Assembly (NCBI GenBank): GCA_945919075.1
Contig: CAMEIX010000010.1
Location: 41,498-105,497 of the forward strand
Length of the DNA stretch: 64,000 nt
From: an uncultured Lachnospiraceae bacterium
GTDB lineage: Bacteria > Bacillota > Clostridia > Lachnospirales > Lachnospiraceae
Direction of reading: 5' to 3'
In this document: positions 34,321 through 43,864 of the stretch, piece after piece
Layout of the letters: every line of letters starts with the position of its first letter
Numbering within the stretch: the stretch's first letter is position 1
Made by a program: the position numbers and the translations under genes
The notes under the pieces: generated by a model
Told to the model about the DNA's origin: nothing
The model's input: only the letters and a program-made list of their open reading frames with translations
Databases searched by the model: none

Positions 34321-36578
34321 AATGCAAATCCATTCCGGCCCTTTTCCTTTACCTGATAAAGGGCCTTATCTGCCAGAACATACAATGCTTCAAACAACTC
34401 ATCACCGGCCGTTTGCTTAAGAATGGAATCTGACATTGCAATTCCTATGGACAAAGAAGACTGTATATTTTGATTAATTTCCTTCACATTTTTTCCATAA
34501 ACTTCATTCAATCTCTTAGCAAATAAACCAATCTCTTCGGTGTCCGTACTGTTTTTCACAAACATCATAAACTCGTCCCCACCTACGCGGCAGCTGATAC
34601 AATCTCCAAAGAACACTGTGCGAATGGATTGTGCAAGACTGACTAACACCTCATCGCCTACCACATGTCCGAAATTGTCATTGATGGACTTAAAGTAATC
34701 CACATCCACCATGAAAAGTGCACCGCTTCCTTTACTTATTAAGTGGCGGGTGATTTCCTGCTTGAAAATTTCTCTGTCGGACAGTCCGGTAAGTGCATCA
34801 ATATGGGCAGATTTTCTAAGTTTCTCCAGGCTACGGTAATGATTGGTGTAGTCGAAGATTCGCACCATATATCCTTGATTATAGCCGGCCTCCAAAATCG
34901 GCTCCATTTTCATTTCATAGATTTTATCGCCTGCCTCCAGAGTATTTGACAGGGAAGATACCGTCATATTTCCGTCTTTATCAAAGCATTTTTCCATACA
35001 ATCCTGCAAAACAGGAACCTTACTTGCATGTTTCCTTTCCGCAATTTTCGGGAATATCTGGCTGACCACATTGTTATAATATAATACATATTTATTATGA
35101 TCCAGTACCAGTAAGCCTTCATTACTCTTGTAAATTACATTGGTTACGGCCTCCTGTACGGAGTCAAAATAACCATATTTTAATAATGCTACCATGGCAA
35201 AAATAGCAGAAGCAATCGTTCCTAAAAAGGAAACCTCATAGCCTCCGGTAAAGCCCATAGCTCTGACTACCACCGCAAGCCATGGAAAGCTCAATGCAAC
35301 AAATAAGATTAACATACGTTTCCGTTCAATTTCACTGGCTTTCGAAAAAGACATAAACATAGCTATCATATAGGCAGAGAAAATGACACCTAAAAAAGCA
35401 AAAAAAAGATAAAATCCAATACCATAATCCAAAACCAGTCTGGGAAAATCTCCGGAATAATCCATACTTACATTTTTATAGAAAAAATGATTATATTCCG
35501 CAGTGTAAACAAGAAAAACCGCTATGCAAAAAAACCCTCCCTCTATCAGATATAATACCCTGTTTATCTTAATATGAATAAACTCTAAAAGAAATACCGT
35601 AAGTCCTAAAAAGGTAATGGCTTCTCCCAGATATTCCAGGGTAACGGCACCGAAAGCAAGGTCCTTGGTAAAAGCAGTGGATTCCACAAAAAATGCAAAG
35701 GTATATACCAGCGCTCCCACACTAAAAAGAACCGCTGCATTTTGTGCCTTTGAACTCTTTTCATACATCAGGCGGACAAGAAAGCCTATTAAAACTGCCA
35801 TACATACAAGCTGCATGCCCACATAAAGCCAATAGCTTCCATAATGCGCTACCACCATCTTCATCGCATATAATACTATAAAATGGGCCGGATAAAATAT
35901 GAAAAAGAAATACTTACCGAAGGGATATTTTCCCTTTTCCCCATTGTAGGCCTTAAGTAAAATCAGGGCCAGCATAAAACCTAAAAAGTAACTTTTATCC
36001 CACCAGACCCAGGTATTATACATGGGATAAAAATTAAACCTTGTATTTAAGGTAATTGCTATCATCATGAACAAAACCAGTGAAACCGTCGTGGAGCAAA
36101 ACCAGACAGCCTGTTTTTTGAAGGTGTCCGCATAGTAAAAAATAAGCACATATATCATGGGCATTACAGGCCAGCCGCCGATAAGCATGCTGGTCAGAAC
36201 AAGAACTATGCTTAAAAGAACTTTAGCAAATATCTTTAGTTTCTTACTTTCTAATACAGTAAGTAAGAGTAGTGCCAACAAATAATCAAAAATGATATTC
36301 TGCCTATAGGCGTATTCCTCATGGAAAAAGAGATAAAACGGGATTACCGTAACCGCCGCAAAAAAAGTCATACGAAGAATATACTTCTTCAGATTATGCG
36401 TTTTCTTGAAACCTTCTGCAATAAAGAAGCACATAATCGGTATGGTGAGACGTCCACAGATATGTAAGAAATACCCCTGCCAGGAATAAAAATCAAAAAA
36501 TCCCCAGGAAATGTGATCGATGACCATGGAAATAATTGCTATTGTTTTAAGTGTTGCTGCATTTAACCCCTTTTTCAT
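34305..36578 (-). CDS. TraX-like membrane acyltransferase domain fused to PAS-GGDEF diguanylate cyclase
   Basis: About 757 residues. Residues ~1-230: TraX-family membrane domain (LKTIAIISMVIDHISWGFF, CGRLTIPIMCFFIAEGFKKT). Residues ~240-470: a second 7-TM block of the histidine-kinase 7TM type. Then a PAS-like segment (GLLVLDHNKYVLYYNNVV) and a GGDEF domain (DALTGLSDREIF; VDVDYFKSINDNFGH; RVGGDEFMMF) with intact GGDEF, so probably active c-di-GMP synthesis. The ATG at 36578 follows GGAGG. The patatin gene is just upstream and may share its transcript. Confidence 0.85.
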   Translation of the reverse strand: MKKGLNAATLKTIAIISMVIDHISWGFFDFYSWQGYFLHICGRLTIPIMCFFIAEGFKKTHNLKKYILRMTFFAAVTVIPFYLFFHEEYAYRQNIIFDYLLALLLLTVLESKKLKIFAKVLLSIVLVLTSMLIGGWPVMPMIYVLIFYYADTFKKQAVWFCSTTVSLVLFMMIAITLNTRFNFYPMYNTWVWWDKSYFLGFMLALILLKAYNGEKGKYPFGKYFFFIFYPAHFIVLYAMKMVVAHYGSYWLYVGMQLVCMAVLIGFLVRLMYEKSSKAQNAAVLFSVGALVYTFAFFVESTAFTKDLAFGAVTLEYLGEAITFLGLTVFLLEFIHIKINRVLYLIEGGFFCIAVFLVYTAEYNHFFYKNVSMDYSGDFPRLVLDYGIGFYLFFAFLGVIFSAYMIAMFMSFSKASEIERKRMLILFVALSFPWLAVVVRAMGFTGGYEVSFLGTIASAIFAMVALLKYGYFDSVQEAVTNVIYKSNEGLLVLDHNKYVLYYNNVVSQIFPKIAERKHASKVPVLQDCMEKCFDKDGNMTVSSLSNTLEAGDKIYEMKMEPILEAGYNQGYMVRIFDYTNHYRSLEKLRKSAHIDALTGLSDREIFKQEITRHLISKGSGALFMVDVDYFKSINDNFGHVVGDEVLVSLAQSIRTVFFGDCISCRVGGDEFMMFVKNSTDTEEIGLFAKRLNEVYGKNVKEINQNIQSSLSIGIAMSDSILKQTAGDELFEALYVLADKALYQVKEKGRNGFAFYDAK

Positions 36579-36597
36579 AGGTTCCTCCAAGTTTTTC

Positions 36598-37446
36598 TTA
36601 TGAGTCTAAGAATTGTTTTAATTCTTCCAGACGGGACTTCATGGCCCTTCGTCCCTCTTCATACACTGCCTTTATTCTTTCCGGATTTTTCTCAATCTTG
36701 CCTATATTCAAGCTTTCTCTTGGCTGTATCACAAAAAGCTTCCCTGCTTTTTCCTGCTCTCTTATATAATCCAGAGTCTCATTGTAGACCAGATGTCTGT
36801 TTTCCATTGCCTTTACAAGCTTGGGATATTTTCTGTATTTCATCCTGATTAGCGGCATAAGCGCATTCTTTTTCTTACGATAGTCCGCCGGTCTGGTTAA
36901 AATAACGACATTCTTGTCATATCCCATTTTTTCAAACTCTTTGATGGGAACCGAATCTGCAATTCCACCGTCTAAGAGTTTTTTCCCTTCGATATCCACT
37001 ATTTGGGAAACGATGGGCATGGAAGCGGATGCCCTAATCCAGTCAAAGCCATGATCATTTTGTCCAAGATAATTGTGATAGACTCCTTCTCCCGTTTCCA
37101 CATCCGTACAGACCACATAAAAGTCCATGGGATTGCTTTCATAGGTTTTAAAATCAAAAATATCGTATTTTAACGGTACTTCACCATAAGCAAATTCTGT
37201 ATTAAATATGTTTCCGGTCTTAAGTAAGCTTCCCACACCTGCAAAACGCTTATCTCTACAAAATCTGGTATTATACCGGACTACACGTCCTATCTGCCCG
37301 GATTTATAATTACAGCCAAATGCTGCACCTGCTGATACGCCGATGATTCCATCATACTCAATCTTTTCTTCCATCATGACATCAATCACTCCGGCCGTAA
37401 ACAGCCCTCGCATTGCGCCACCCTCAAGCACTAACCCTTTTTTCAT
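36598..37446 (-). CDS. Patatin-like phospholipase
   Basis: 282 residues. Oxyanion GGAMRG (8-13), nucleophile GVSAGA (G-x-S-x-G, about 37-42) and the catalytic Asp in DGGIADS (about 160). Similar in layout to YjjU/RssA-type patatins. It is a soluble acyl hydrolase of unknown lipid substrate, 7 bases upstream of the TraX-GGDEF gene. Ribosome site is weak (GAAAG). Confidence 0.9.
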   Translation of the reverse strand: MKKGLVLEGGAMRGLFTAGVIDVMMEEKIEYDGIIGVSAGAAFGCNYKSGQIGRVVRYNTRFCRDKRFAGVGSLLKTGNIFNTEFAYGEVPLKYDIFDFKTYESNPMDFYVVCTDVETGEGVYHNYLGQNDHGFDWIRASASMPIVSQIVDIEGKKLLDGGIADSVPIKEFEKMGYDKNVVILTRPADYRKKKNALMPLIRMKYRKYPKLVKAMENRHLVYNETLDYIREQEKAGKLFVIQPRESLNIGKIEKNPERIKAVYEEGRRAMKSRLEELKQFLDS

Positions 37447-37659
37447 CTTATAACTTCTTTCCTGTCGTAAATTATATTCTTTACAAATTCTTCTACCTTA
37501 TAACGAAATCTAATCTTCATAAATTTCATTTCTTTTCTAACTAAATATTATATCGCTTTCTTACTTTTCATGCTATACTTAACTGAATTATTTATGCTGT
37601 GAAATGCACCTGTTTATGATTATTGATAAAATAATTTGATTGCATTTAGGAGTAAAATC

Positions 37660-38547
37660 ATGGGATGTAAGCTTTGTCCGAGAGAATGTAATATAGACCG
37701 AAATGAAAAGTACGGATTTTGTGGAACAGGCAATGCCCTGAAGGTAGGACGGGCTGCCCTGCATCTTTGGGAAGAACCCTGTATCTGCGGGAAAGCAGGC
37801 AGTGGTACCGTCTTTTTTTGCGGCTGCCCGCTTCATTGCGTATTTTGCCAGAATTATACCATTTCCAACGAAATAAATGCAGGAAAGGAAATCTCCGCAG
37901 GTCGCCTCTCTGAGATATTTTTAGAGTTGCAGGATAAGGATGCATGTAACATCAATCTGGTTACACCCACCCAGTATGTGCCCCAGATTATTCCGGCTAT
38001 AAAAAAAGCCCGCGGGAACGGACTGACTTTACCCATTGTCTATAATACGGGCGGTTACGAAAAAGTGGAGACTCTTCGTGCCTTAGAAGGCCTTGTGGAT
38101 ATTTATCTGCCGGATCTTAAATACGTTTCTTCCGCTCTTTCAGACAGATTTTCCGGTGCGAAGGACTATTTTGAAAAGACAAGCCTTGCCATCGCAGAAA
38201 TGTTCCGTCAGGTAGGCACCCCTGTTTTTGACGAAAAAACCGGTCTAATGAAGCGTGGCCTTATCGTACGCCATATGATGCTTCCAAAACACCTGCAGGA
38301 TTCCAAAAGAGTAGTAAAATATCTATATGACACCTACGGAAATGACATATATGTCAGTATCATGAATCAATATACACCTGTCCTCTCATTTCCCGATTTT
38401 CCTGAATTAAATAGGCGTGTATCCCACAAGGAATACAACGCCCTTATCGATTACTGTATTTCAATTGGAATTGAAAACGGTTTTATGCAGGAAGGCGAAG
38501 CCGCCGTGGCAAGCTTCATTCCCTCATTTCAGGGGGAAGGTGTCTAA
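37660..38547 (+). CDS. PflA-related radical SAM protein
   Basis: 295 residues. N-terminal cysteines CKLCPREC and CGTG precede the radical-SAM motif CPLHCVFC (CxxxCxxC, within GCPLHCVFCQNYTIS). The long N-terminal Cys set is characteristic of the 'PflX/YgiQ-like' uncharacterised group annotated as pyruvate formate-lyase activating-like. No glycyl radical enzyme is beside it, so its substrate is unknown. AGGAG precedes the ATG at 37660. Confidence 0.82.
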   Translation: MGCKLCPRECNIDRNEKYGFCGTGNALKVGRAALHLWEEPCICGKAGSGTVFFCGCPLHCVFCQNYTISNEINAGKEISAGRLSEIFLELQDKDACNINLVTPTQYVPQIIPAIKKARGNGLTLPIVYNTGGYEKVETLRALEGLVDIYLPDLKYVSSALSDRFSGAKDYFEKTSLAIAEMFRQVGTPVFDEKTGLMKRGLIVRHMMLPKHLQDSKRVVKYLYDTYGNDIYVSIMNQYTPVLSFPDFPELNRRVSHKEYNALIDYCISIGIENGFMQEGEAAVASFIPSFQGEGV

Positions 38548-38605
38548 TCTTCCGTTTCTGAAAACCACATGTCTTTCCGCTTTCCACAGGAATGTAGTCT
38601 GACTG

Positions 38606-39724
38606 TCAGATTTCCACACGCTTCATATAATATCCAAAAGCTCCTTCCCGCAGATTTTCGGACCCGCCTTCAAATCCCTCAAATCCAAACAATAGTGCCG
38701 CCTGCTTTTCTTTTTCATAATAAACACCCGGCACGCCTATGTAATATTTATCCTCCTCTCCTTTTATTCTAGTTAATATTACATGTCCGTAATTGTAATA
38801 GCCATGTAACAAAAAACTATTCTGCACCAGTTCCTGATACTTTCCGCAAAGAATTACAAAATCCCGCGGTTCAATGGACAAGTAGTCCCTGTCGTCTCCA
38901 AAGGGTATGATTTTTTTATAATAACGGCAGAGCTGCTCCCATTTATCTGTCGAAAATCGAGGAACCATCGTAGGCCCTTTTCTTTTCGGAACCGCTTTTT
39001 CCTGCACCTGTGACAGCATCACATCCGCCGGCTCCGGTGGTTCCGGATTTGGTGGCAGGATTTCCGGCGGTTCCGGTTCCGTGGGACTTGTGTCAGGCTC
39101 TGGCATTTCCGGCTCTGTAGGACTCGGTTCTATCTCCAGCATTACCGGCTCTATGGGACTCGCTTCTATCTCCGGCATTTTCGGCTCTATGGGACTTAAT
39201 TCCGGCTCGGGCTCCGGTTCCCACTTTTTCGGTTCCGGTGATTCAAATCCCGGTGACCGGTATTCCGGCGGTTGCACATTTTCGATGGCTTGTTCCATTT
39301 CTTTTTCTGCTACATCCTGTCCGATTTCATGAATCTCTTCCCTCGCCACCCTTTTCGGAATATGCTCATGCACTTTTCCCCTAAGTTTACGGGTCTGCGA
39401 AATGACAATCTCTATCTCTTCACACATTTCATAGGGAATGCCGCTTCCTGCAAGATTATCATTATCCCAATAAAGAAGTGCTTCCCCTGCTCCAAACTTT
39501 AGCCGGATATGGTCTGCCACGTAGGTTTGTCCATCGGACAAAATCCGAATCTCACCTTCCAGGGTATCCGTAGTATACAGGCCCCTGATGTGAAATTGAA
39601 GGCGGCTTTTATCCCCACGGACCTCCCACTTCACCACTCCGCCATTTTTTATTTTTTCATCCCGTTCCAAATAGTCCAGGTAGATTACTTTCCGATCATA
39701 CAATGCCCTATCCATACTCTGCAT
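38606..39724 (-). CDS. Hypothetical protein with Pro/Glu-rich repeat linker
   Basis: 372 residues in three parts: an N-terminal beta-rich domain (1-120, RALYDRKVIYLDYLERD), a linker (about 155-240) of degenerate 10-11 residue units such as SPIEPKMPEIEA and SPTEPEMPEPD, and a C-terminal domain (about 250-372; RYYKKIIPFGDDRDYLSIEP; ending GAFGYYMKRVEI). I recall similarly built proteins in Lachnospiraceae but no function. No signal peptide, so the linker is cytoplasmic. Confidence 0.6.
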   Translation of the reverse strand: MQSMDRALYDRKVIYLDYLERDEKIKNGGVVKWEVRGDKSRLQFHIRGLYTTDTLEGEIRILSDGQTYVADHIRLKFGAGEALLYWDNDNLAGSGIPYEMCEEIEIVISQTRKLRGKVHEHIPKRVAREEIHEIGQDVAEKEMEQAIENVQPPEYRSPGFESPEPKKWEPEPEPELSPIEPKMPEIEASPIEPVMLEIEPSPTEPEMPEPDTSPTEPEPPEILPPNPEPPEPADVMLSQVQEKAVPKRKGPTMVPRFSTDKWEQLCRYYKKIIPFGDDRDYLSIEPRDFVILCGKYQELVQNSFLLHGYYNYGHVILTRIKGEEDKYYIGVPGVYYEKEKQAALLFGFEGFEGGSENLREGAFGYYMKRVEI

Positions 39725-39862
39725 ACCTTGTCCCTCACCGGTCTTTTTATAAATATATGCAGCAGAATATGGTTTTATGACTACTAAAAAATAACGTGTA
39801 AAATTAATAGTCCTAAAACAAGGGATTCCACAGATTTCAATTTGCCAGTTCTATAAACCGGG

Positions 39863-40048
39863 AATTGCGCGTTTCTACGAGCGGTGCGCGAACAGGATGG
39901 AATACAGCCGCAGGGAGCTTGCTCACTATAGGCTGTATTTCAGACTGGATGCATAGCGCGACAGCGCGTCATGAGCATGAAGTGCAGCGGAATGCGAATG
40001 GGCACCGACGATAACTTGGAATCTGACGAGTTATTGGCACCCTGCAAC
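39863..40048 (+). repeat. Structured repeat element, copy A
   Basis: 186-bp element found again at 61317-61502 (copy B). Shared blocks include GCGCGTTTCTACGAGCGGT and CATGAGCATGAAGTGCAGCG. Folded as + strand RNA: closing stem CGGTGC (39882-39887) / GCACCG (40002-40007); a long hairpin AATACAGCC (39901-39909) / GGCTGTATT (39931-39939) with inner GAGC-TT-GCTC; hairpin GCGC-GACA-GCGC (39956-39967); hairpin TCATG-AG-CATGA (39969-39980). The long hairpin differs in sequence from copy B but keeps pairing. Its orientation as RNA is not proven. Confidence 0.75.
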
Positions 40049-40147
40049 TTGGTAGTTGTCAAACAAATGAGCGTTTATTGAGATTTTATCATTTTCCGCT
40101 GATGTCCATTATGGGAGAATAGGTACAAAGTTCATTTTTCTGTGATT

Positions 40148-40281
40148 ACGCTGACATTTTTTACTTTTCTTTCAGCGCTTTTTTCAATTTTAAAATTCCT
40201 ACCTACATTTATTGCTAAAATGTCAGCGTATTTTCTATTTTCTCTTATATGCGCTGATTTTGACCTCTAAAAACTCAGCGC
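40148..40281. repeat. Array of five inverted CAGCG motifs beside element A
   Basis: GCGCTGA/TCAGCGC cores occur at 40149-40155, 40172-40178, 40222-40229, 40251-40257 and 40275-40281 in mixed orientation, in AT-rich spacers. The first and third form a perfect 13-bp inverted repeat ACGCTGACATTTT (40148-40160) / AAAATGTCAGCGT (40217-40229). Tandem hairpins or multiple protein sites are possible. It contains no gene. Confidence 0.6.
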
Positions 40282-40369
40282 TTTTTGCAAACATAGAAAA
40301 TAACGCTTATTATGGCCCTTCAAGCATCTCTCGCTCTAAAGAGCTCGGTCAATTTTAATTTCATGCTAT

Positions 40370-40929
40370 CTATTTGACCGCATATTTTTCCATAAACTCT
40401 TTGACTACATTTTTGAATCCTACATCAACAAAACCTATTCCGCGGTCATATATTTCTTTATGGAATCTTTATCCTCTTGTTTCCTTGCTAAAAATACTGC
40501 TGTTGCAACGGCTTCAGCTCCGTTAATAGCTTCTCTGTTATTATGTGTATAGTAACAGCTATCTTTCACTTCTTTGAGCAAAAGATTAATATCATCAAAT
40601 GCATATCCTATTGCAGTTACCCTCATGGCTGCGCCATTACCAAAGCTCCTTTGAACGCTATACCAATCGCTTTCTACCCATGCTGAAAACATTTGTCCAT
40701 AACCGGCATTCTTAAATCTCTTGTAATACTGCTTATACCACATAGCATAGGCTTTTCGACTACTTACTCCAGATGCATTACGAAGTAACTTCTCTGCAAC
40801 CGCAACAGTCATTACTGAATCATCCGTAAAGTGACTCCCTATGGGGAATAAGTCAAAATCTTCACTTTTTATGTTTTTCAGTTCTCTTGTTGAACCGATG
40901 ATATCCCCCAATATGGCTCCTAACATCAT
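40370..40929 (-). pseudogene. ADP-ribosylglycohydrolase-family gene, internally deleted
   Basis: The N-terminal 160 residues are clear: LGAILGDIIGSTRE, the metal ligands TDDSVMT, then GNGAAMRV. The frame stops at 40435 (KKYMTAE), well short of the usual 250+ residues and missing the second metal motif (GGDSDT). Downstream, in another frame, VKEFMEKYAVK followed by TAG at 40370 looks like the family's C-terminus, so a central segment seems to be deleted. It would remove ADP-ribose from targets if intact; here it is likely inactive. Confidence 0.65.
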
Positions 40930-40999
40930 TTTCTCCTTTGCTGCTTCACAGTGTGACCACTATCCTAAAAGATTGGAATCATACAGTTTGCCATCGCTA

Positions 41000-41596
41000 T
41001 CAGTCAATATCCGTACAATGTGCTTCCAAATTATTCATCATATCGGTGAGTTTAATAGCATTTTCATCATCAAGATAGCACTCCCAGTCACCGGTGGAAC
41101 TTATCTCTGACATTTCAAAATCTATACATGTATATAATGAATACTGCCCTATATCGTATCCACCGGATGATTCTCTTACAATTTCCGAGTCATAATCGAT
41201 ATGGAAAATCAAATCCAATATTTCTTCATAAAATGATTCATCAACCTGTTTAATGGGAGCATTTTTATAATATACTTCATTGTAGAGAACATCCAGGAAT
41301 GCATCCTCATAGGAATCAAATCCGAATCTTTGACGTTCTTCATCAAAATTATGATTTGACAGATCAAACTCATACAAATAACCATGTTCATCAATAAAGT
41401 AACCTGCGCATTGATAACCCTCTGCCCAATTTTGGTATCTGTTTATTAGACAAATCGGTTCCATTGCATATTCGTATTCTGAATCCGTGCTCTCTGTATT
41501 AGTCCCACCTTTTGTTTTATAATCCTTTCCACATCCGACTAATCCTAATAGCAATAAAAATAATATGGTCCAATATAATCTTCTTTTCTTTAACAT
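41000..41596 (-). CDS. Hypothetical lipoprotein
   Basis: 198 residues with lipobox LVGC (Cys22) after a basic KKRRLYW start. The mature part is acidic and Tyr-rich (FIDEHGYLYEFDLSNHNFDE) with no recognised domain. Preceded by AGGAGAG. Single gene between the ADP-ribosylglycohydrolase remnant and the xylosidase. Confidence 0.6.
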   Translation of the reverse strand: MLKKRRLYWTILFLLLLGLVGCGKDYKTKGGTNTESTDSEYEYAMEPICLINRYQNWAEGYQCAGYFIDEHGYLYEFDLSNHNFDEERQRFGFDSYEDAFLDVLYNEVYYKNAPIKQVDESFYEEILDLIFHIDYDSEIVRESSGGYDIGQYSLYTCIDFEMSEISSTGDWECYLDDENAIKLTDMMNNLEAHCTDID

Positions 41597-41709
41597 AACC
41601 GTACTCTCCTGTGAATTTATATTAAAGATACGAATCGGACATACTATTTTATGGAAAATATTACAATTTCAAAGTGCCTATTCTCATTTTGTTCATTATA
41701 AAAGGCATC

Positions 41710-43182
41710 TTAATACCTACAGCAGAAATTTTCAAAACATGCTTTACCTTCCACCGCATAGAGTCCTAACACTACGCCGGTAAAGCCGCCGGAAACTTCG
41801 CTTGAGAGGTATTTGGTGCGGGCACTTGCAAGGTAAACCGTTTTTTCTCCGTCCTTCACATAGTAATGATAATTGCAGGCATCCGATTTGATTAGCAAGG
41901 TCACTTTCTGATTATCATCCAGTGCAATCCGGCATTTTTCACATTCCGCATCTCCGATATGCAAATGAACAAAGACTTCCACGCCGTTTTCGGTTTTAGA
42001 CAAGCCGATTTCATAATGCTCGTCCTCGTTCATATATGCGGTAACACCGGCTTCTTTCGCATCACAGATAACATCTACGGACAATTCCATATCAAAATCC
42101 CGCTGGCGGATACCGAGAAAAGTCGGAGATTTCGGCTCATTTAATGTAATATCGGTGCCTGTCAGGGTAACTTTGTCAGACTCTAACCGATAATTTTCCA
42201 TATGAGGGTGACGAAGATAACACCATTCCCTGTTAAAGTCCGTATTTTCAAAGGTATAGAGTTTCTGTTCCTTCTGGACAAAATCCCCCGGAATTTCATA
42301 AAATTCATCACAGGTGCCGTCATGCCCTGCCCTAAACCAGCCGTCTTCTCCAAACCGGACAGGTGTTAAGAACACTTCCCGGCCCAGATGATGATAGGGC
42401 ATCCATACTCCGATTTGCCTGAAGCCAAGACTTAAAATATACCAGTTCCCATCCTGTGCCTGAATCAGATCGCCGTGACCGATTCCCTGTATGATATAGG
42501 GTGCCTTATTACGGTTGGTAAGCACCGGATTCCCGGGGTAGGATTCAAAAGGTCCCCAGATATTTTCTGAACGGGCATAAGTCACCATATGCCCATATTC
42601 GGTGCCGCCTTCTGCAGCCATCAGATAATACATCCCGTTAATGGAATACATATGAGGACTTTCCAGATATCTGCCGCCGCTTCCGCCCCAGATGGGTTTC
42701 GTTTCCGTCAGTTTTTTACCGGTTTCTATTTCAATTTCACACTGCATAACACAGCCTTTTCCGTTCTCATCATTCCCGTTGGAAATGAAATAACAGCGGT
42801 CCTCCTCAAAATACAGGGAAGGGTCAATTCCGCCCTGGTCTACCACAATAGGGTCGGACCACTCGCCGTAAATATCATCCGTGTATACATAGAAATTCTC
42901 CTGTGTGGTATTATTGTTGGTAACCATATAGAACCTGCCCTTGTAAAAACGGATAGTAGGCGCAAATACACCGCCGGAGCTGTTAATATTTTCTAACATA
43001 ACCTGGGATTTTCGGGTAAGTACGTGCCCGATCTGCGTCCAGTTTACCAGGTCCGTGCTTTCAAACAGGGGCACACCCGGAAAAAATTGAAAGGAACTGC
43101 AGACCAGATAAGATTTGCCGTTTGCTGCACAAACGCTGGGGTCCGGATAAAAGCCCTTCACAACAGGGTTCTGATAACGCAT
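41710..43182 (-). CDS. GH43 beta-xylosidase / alpha-L-arabinofuranosidase
   Basis: 490 residues, five-bladed propeller plus C-terminal beta-sandwich (about 325-490). Catalytic residues: base Asp14 (FYPDPS), pKa modulator Asp120 (GGIDPSLYF), acid Glu174 (GRYLESPH). Sequence style matches the intracellular GH43 xylosidases with a C2 domain. No signal peptide: it acts on xylo-oligosaccharides imported into the cell. No transporter or regulator is adjacent. Confidence 0.9.
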   Translation of the reverse strand: MRYQNPVVKGFYPDPSVCAANGKSYLVCSSFQFFPGVPLFESTDLVNWTQIGHVLTRKSQVMLENINSSGGVFAPTIRFYKGRFYMVTNNNTTQENFYVYTDDIYGEWSDPIVVDQGGIDPSLYFEEDRCYFISNGNDENGKGCVMQCEIEIETGKKLTETKPIWGGSGGRYLESPHMYSINGMYYLMAAEGGTEYGHMVTYARSENIWGPFESYPGNPVLTNRNKAPYIIQGIGHGDLIQAQDGNWYILSLGFRQIGVWMPYHHLGREVFLTPVRFGEDGWFRAGHDGTCDEFYEIPGDFVQKEQKLYTFENTDFNREWCYLRHPHMENYRLESDKVTLTGTDITLNEPKSPTFLGIRQRDFDMELSVDVICDAKEAGVTAYMNEDEHYEIGLSKTENGVEVFVHLHIGDAECEKCRIALDDNQKVTLLIKSDACNYHYYVKDGEKTVYLASARTKYLSSEVSGGFTGVVLGLYAVEGKACFENFCCRY

Positions 43183-43207
43183 AAAAAAGTCCTCCCGTAT
43201 ACTTTAT

Positions 43208-43864
43208 TTACTTCTTAATATACGGAAAGACTTCAATATTTGTAAAGCCCATATTTTTTAATTTTTCCACAGAAGAAATTACATCTTCCTTCTTCTGATA
43301 TTCAGGGATCTGCGGAACCCGGATAAACAAATGTTGGGGACCTTTCGTTTCTAAAATGCGTGTCAGATTGGACAGAACCTGCACATTATCAGAACCGGTA
43401 TATTCCCTGTAAATATCCGGATTCATATCCTTGATATCAATAATAAAGTCATCCACACATAAGATGGCCATATCCAGAAGCTCCCCGGAGACATTCAAGG
43501 AGGTTTCCGCCGTAATCTTCCAGCAAGTCGCCGACTCTCCTGACAAATGTTCCTCACAGACTTTTCGAAAATTCCGGATAAAGGGAGTATGTAACAGGGA
43601 TTCCCCACCGCCAAAGGTAACACCGCCGCCGGTTGCCTGAAAATACAGATTATCTATTTTCAAAACATCGAAAAGTGCCTCCGGCGTGTAATGGCGACAG
43701 CCTTTTAAGGTTTGCGGGTTCCAGGCATGGGGATTCAGGCAGAATCTGCATTTTAGGGGACAGCCATAAGCACCTACTAAAGTAGACACCCCAACGCCAT
43801 CCGTAGTAAGCCTGTGCCTCGCAATACCAAAGACCGGTAAGGTCAGGGTCTTACTCCGGTTCAT
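43208..43864 (-). CDS. Radical SAM protein, activase-like, coupled to Cys-rich small protein
   Basis: 218 residues with CPLKCRFC (CxxxCxxC, about 35-42) in YGCPLKCRFCLNPHAW, then TGGGVTFGGGESLL. It resembles PflA-type activases but is shorter and has the odd GGGE in place of GGEP. Its ATG lies inside the end of the preceding Cys-rich gene (14-base overlap), so production of the two is tightly coupled. The partner may be its substrate or an accessory protein; that is inference. Confidence 0.8.
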   Translation of the reverse strand: MNRSKTLTLPVFGIARHRLTTDGVGVSTLVGAYGCPLKCRFCLNPHAWNPQTLKGCRHYTPEALFDVLKIDNLYFQATGGGVTFGGGESLLHTPFIRNFRKVCEEHLSGESATCWKITAETSLNVSGELLDMAILCVDDFIIDIKDMNPDIYREYTGSDNVQVLSNLTRILETKGPQHLFIRVPQIPEYQKKEDVISSVEKLKNMGFTNIEVFPYIKK

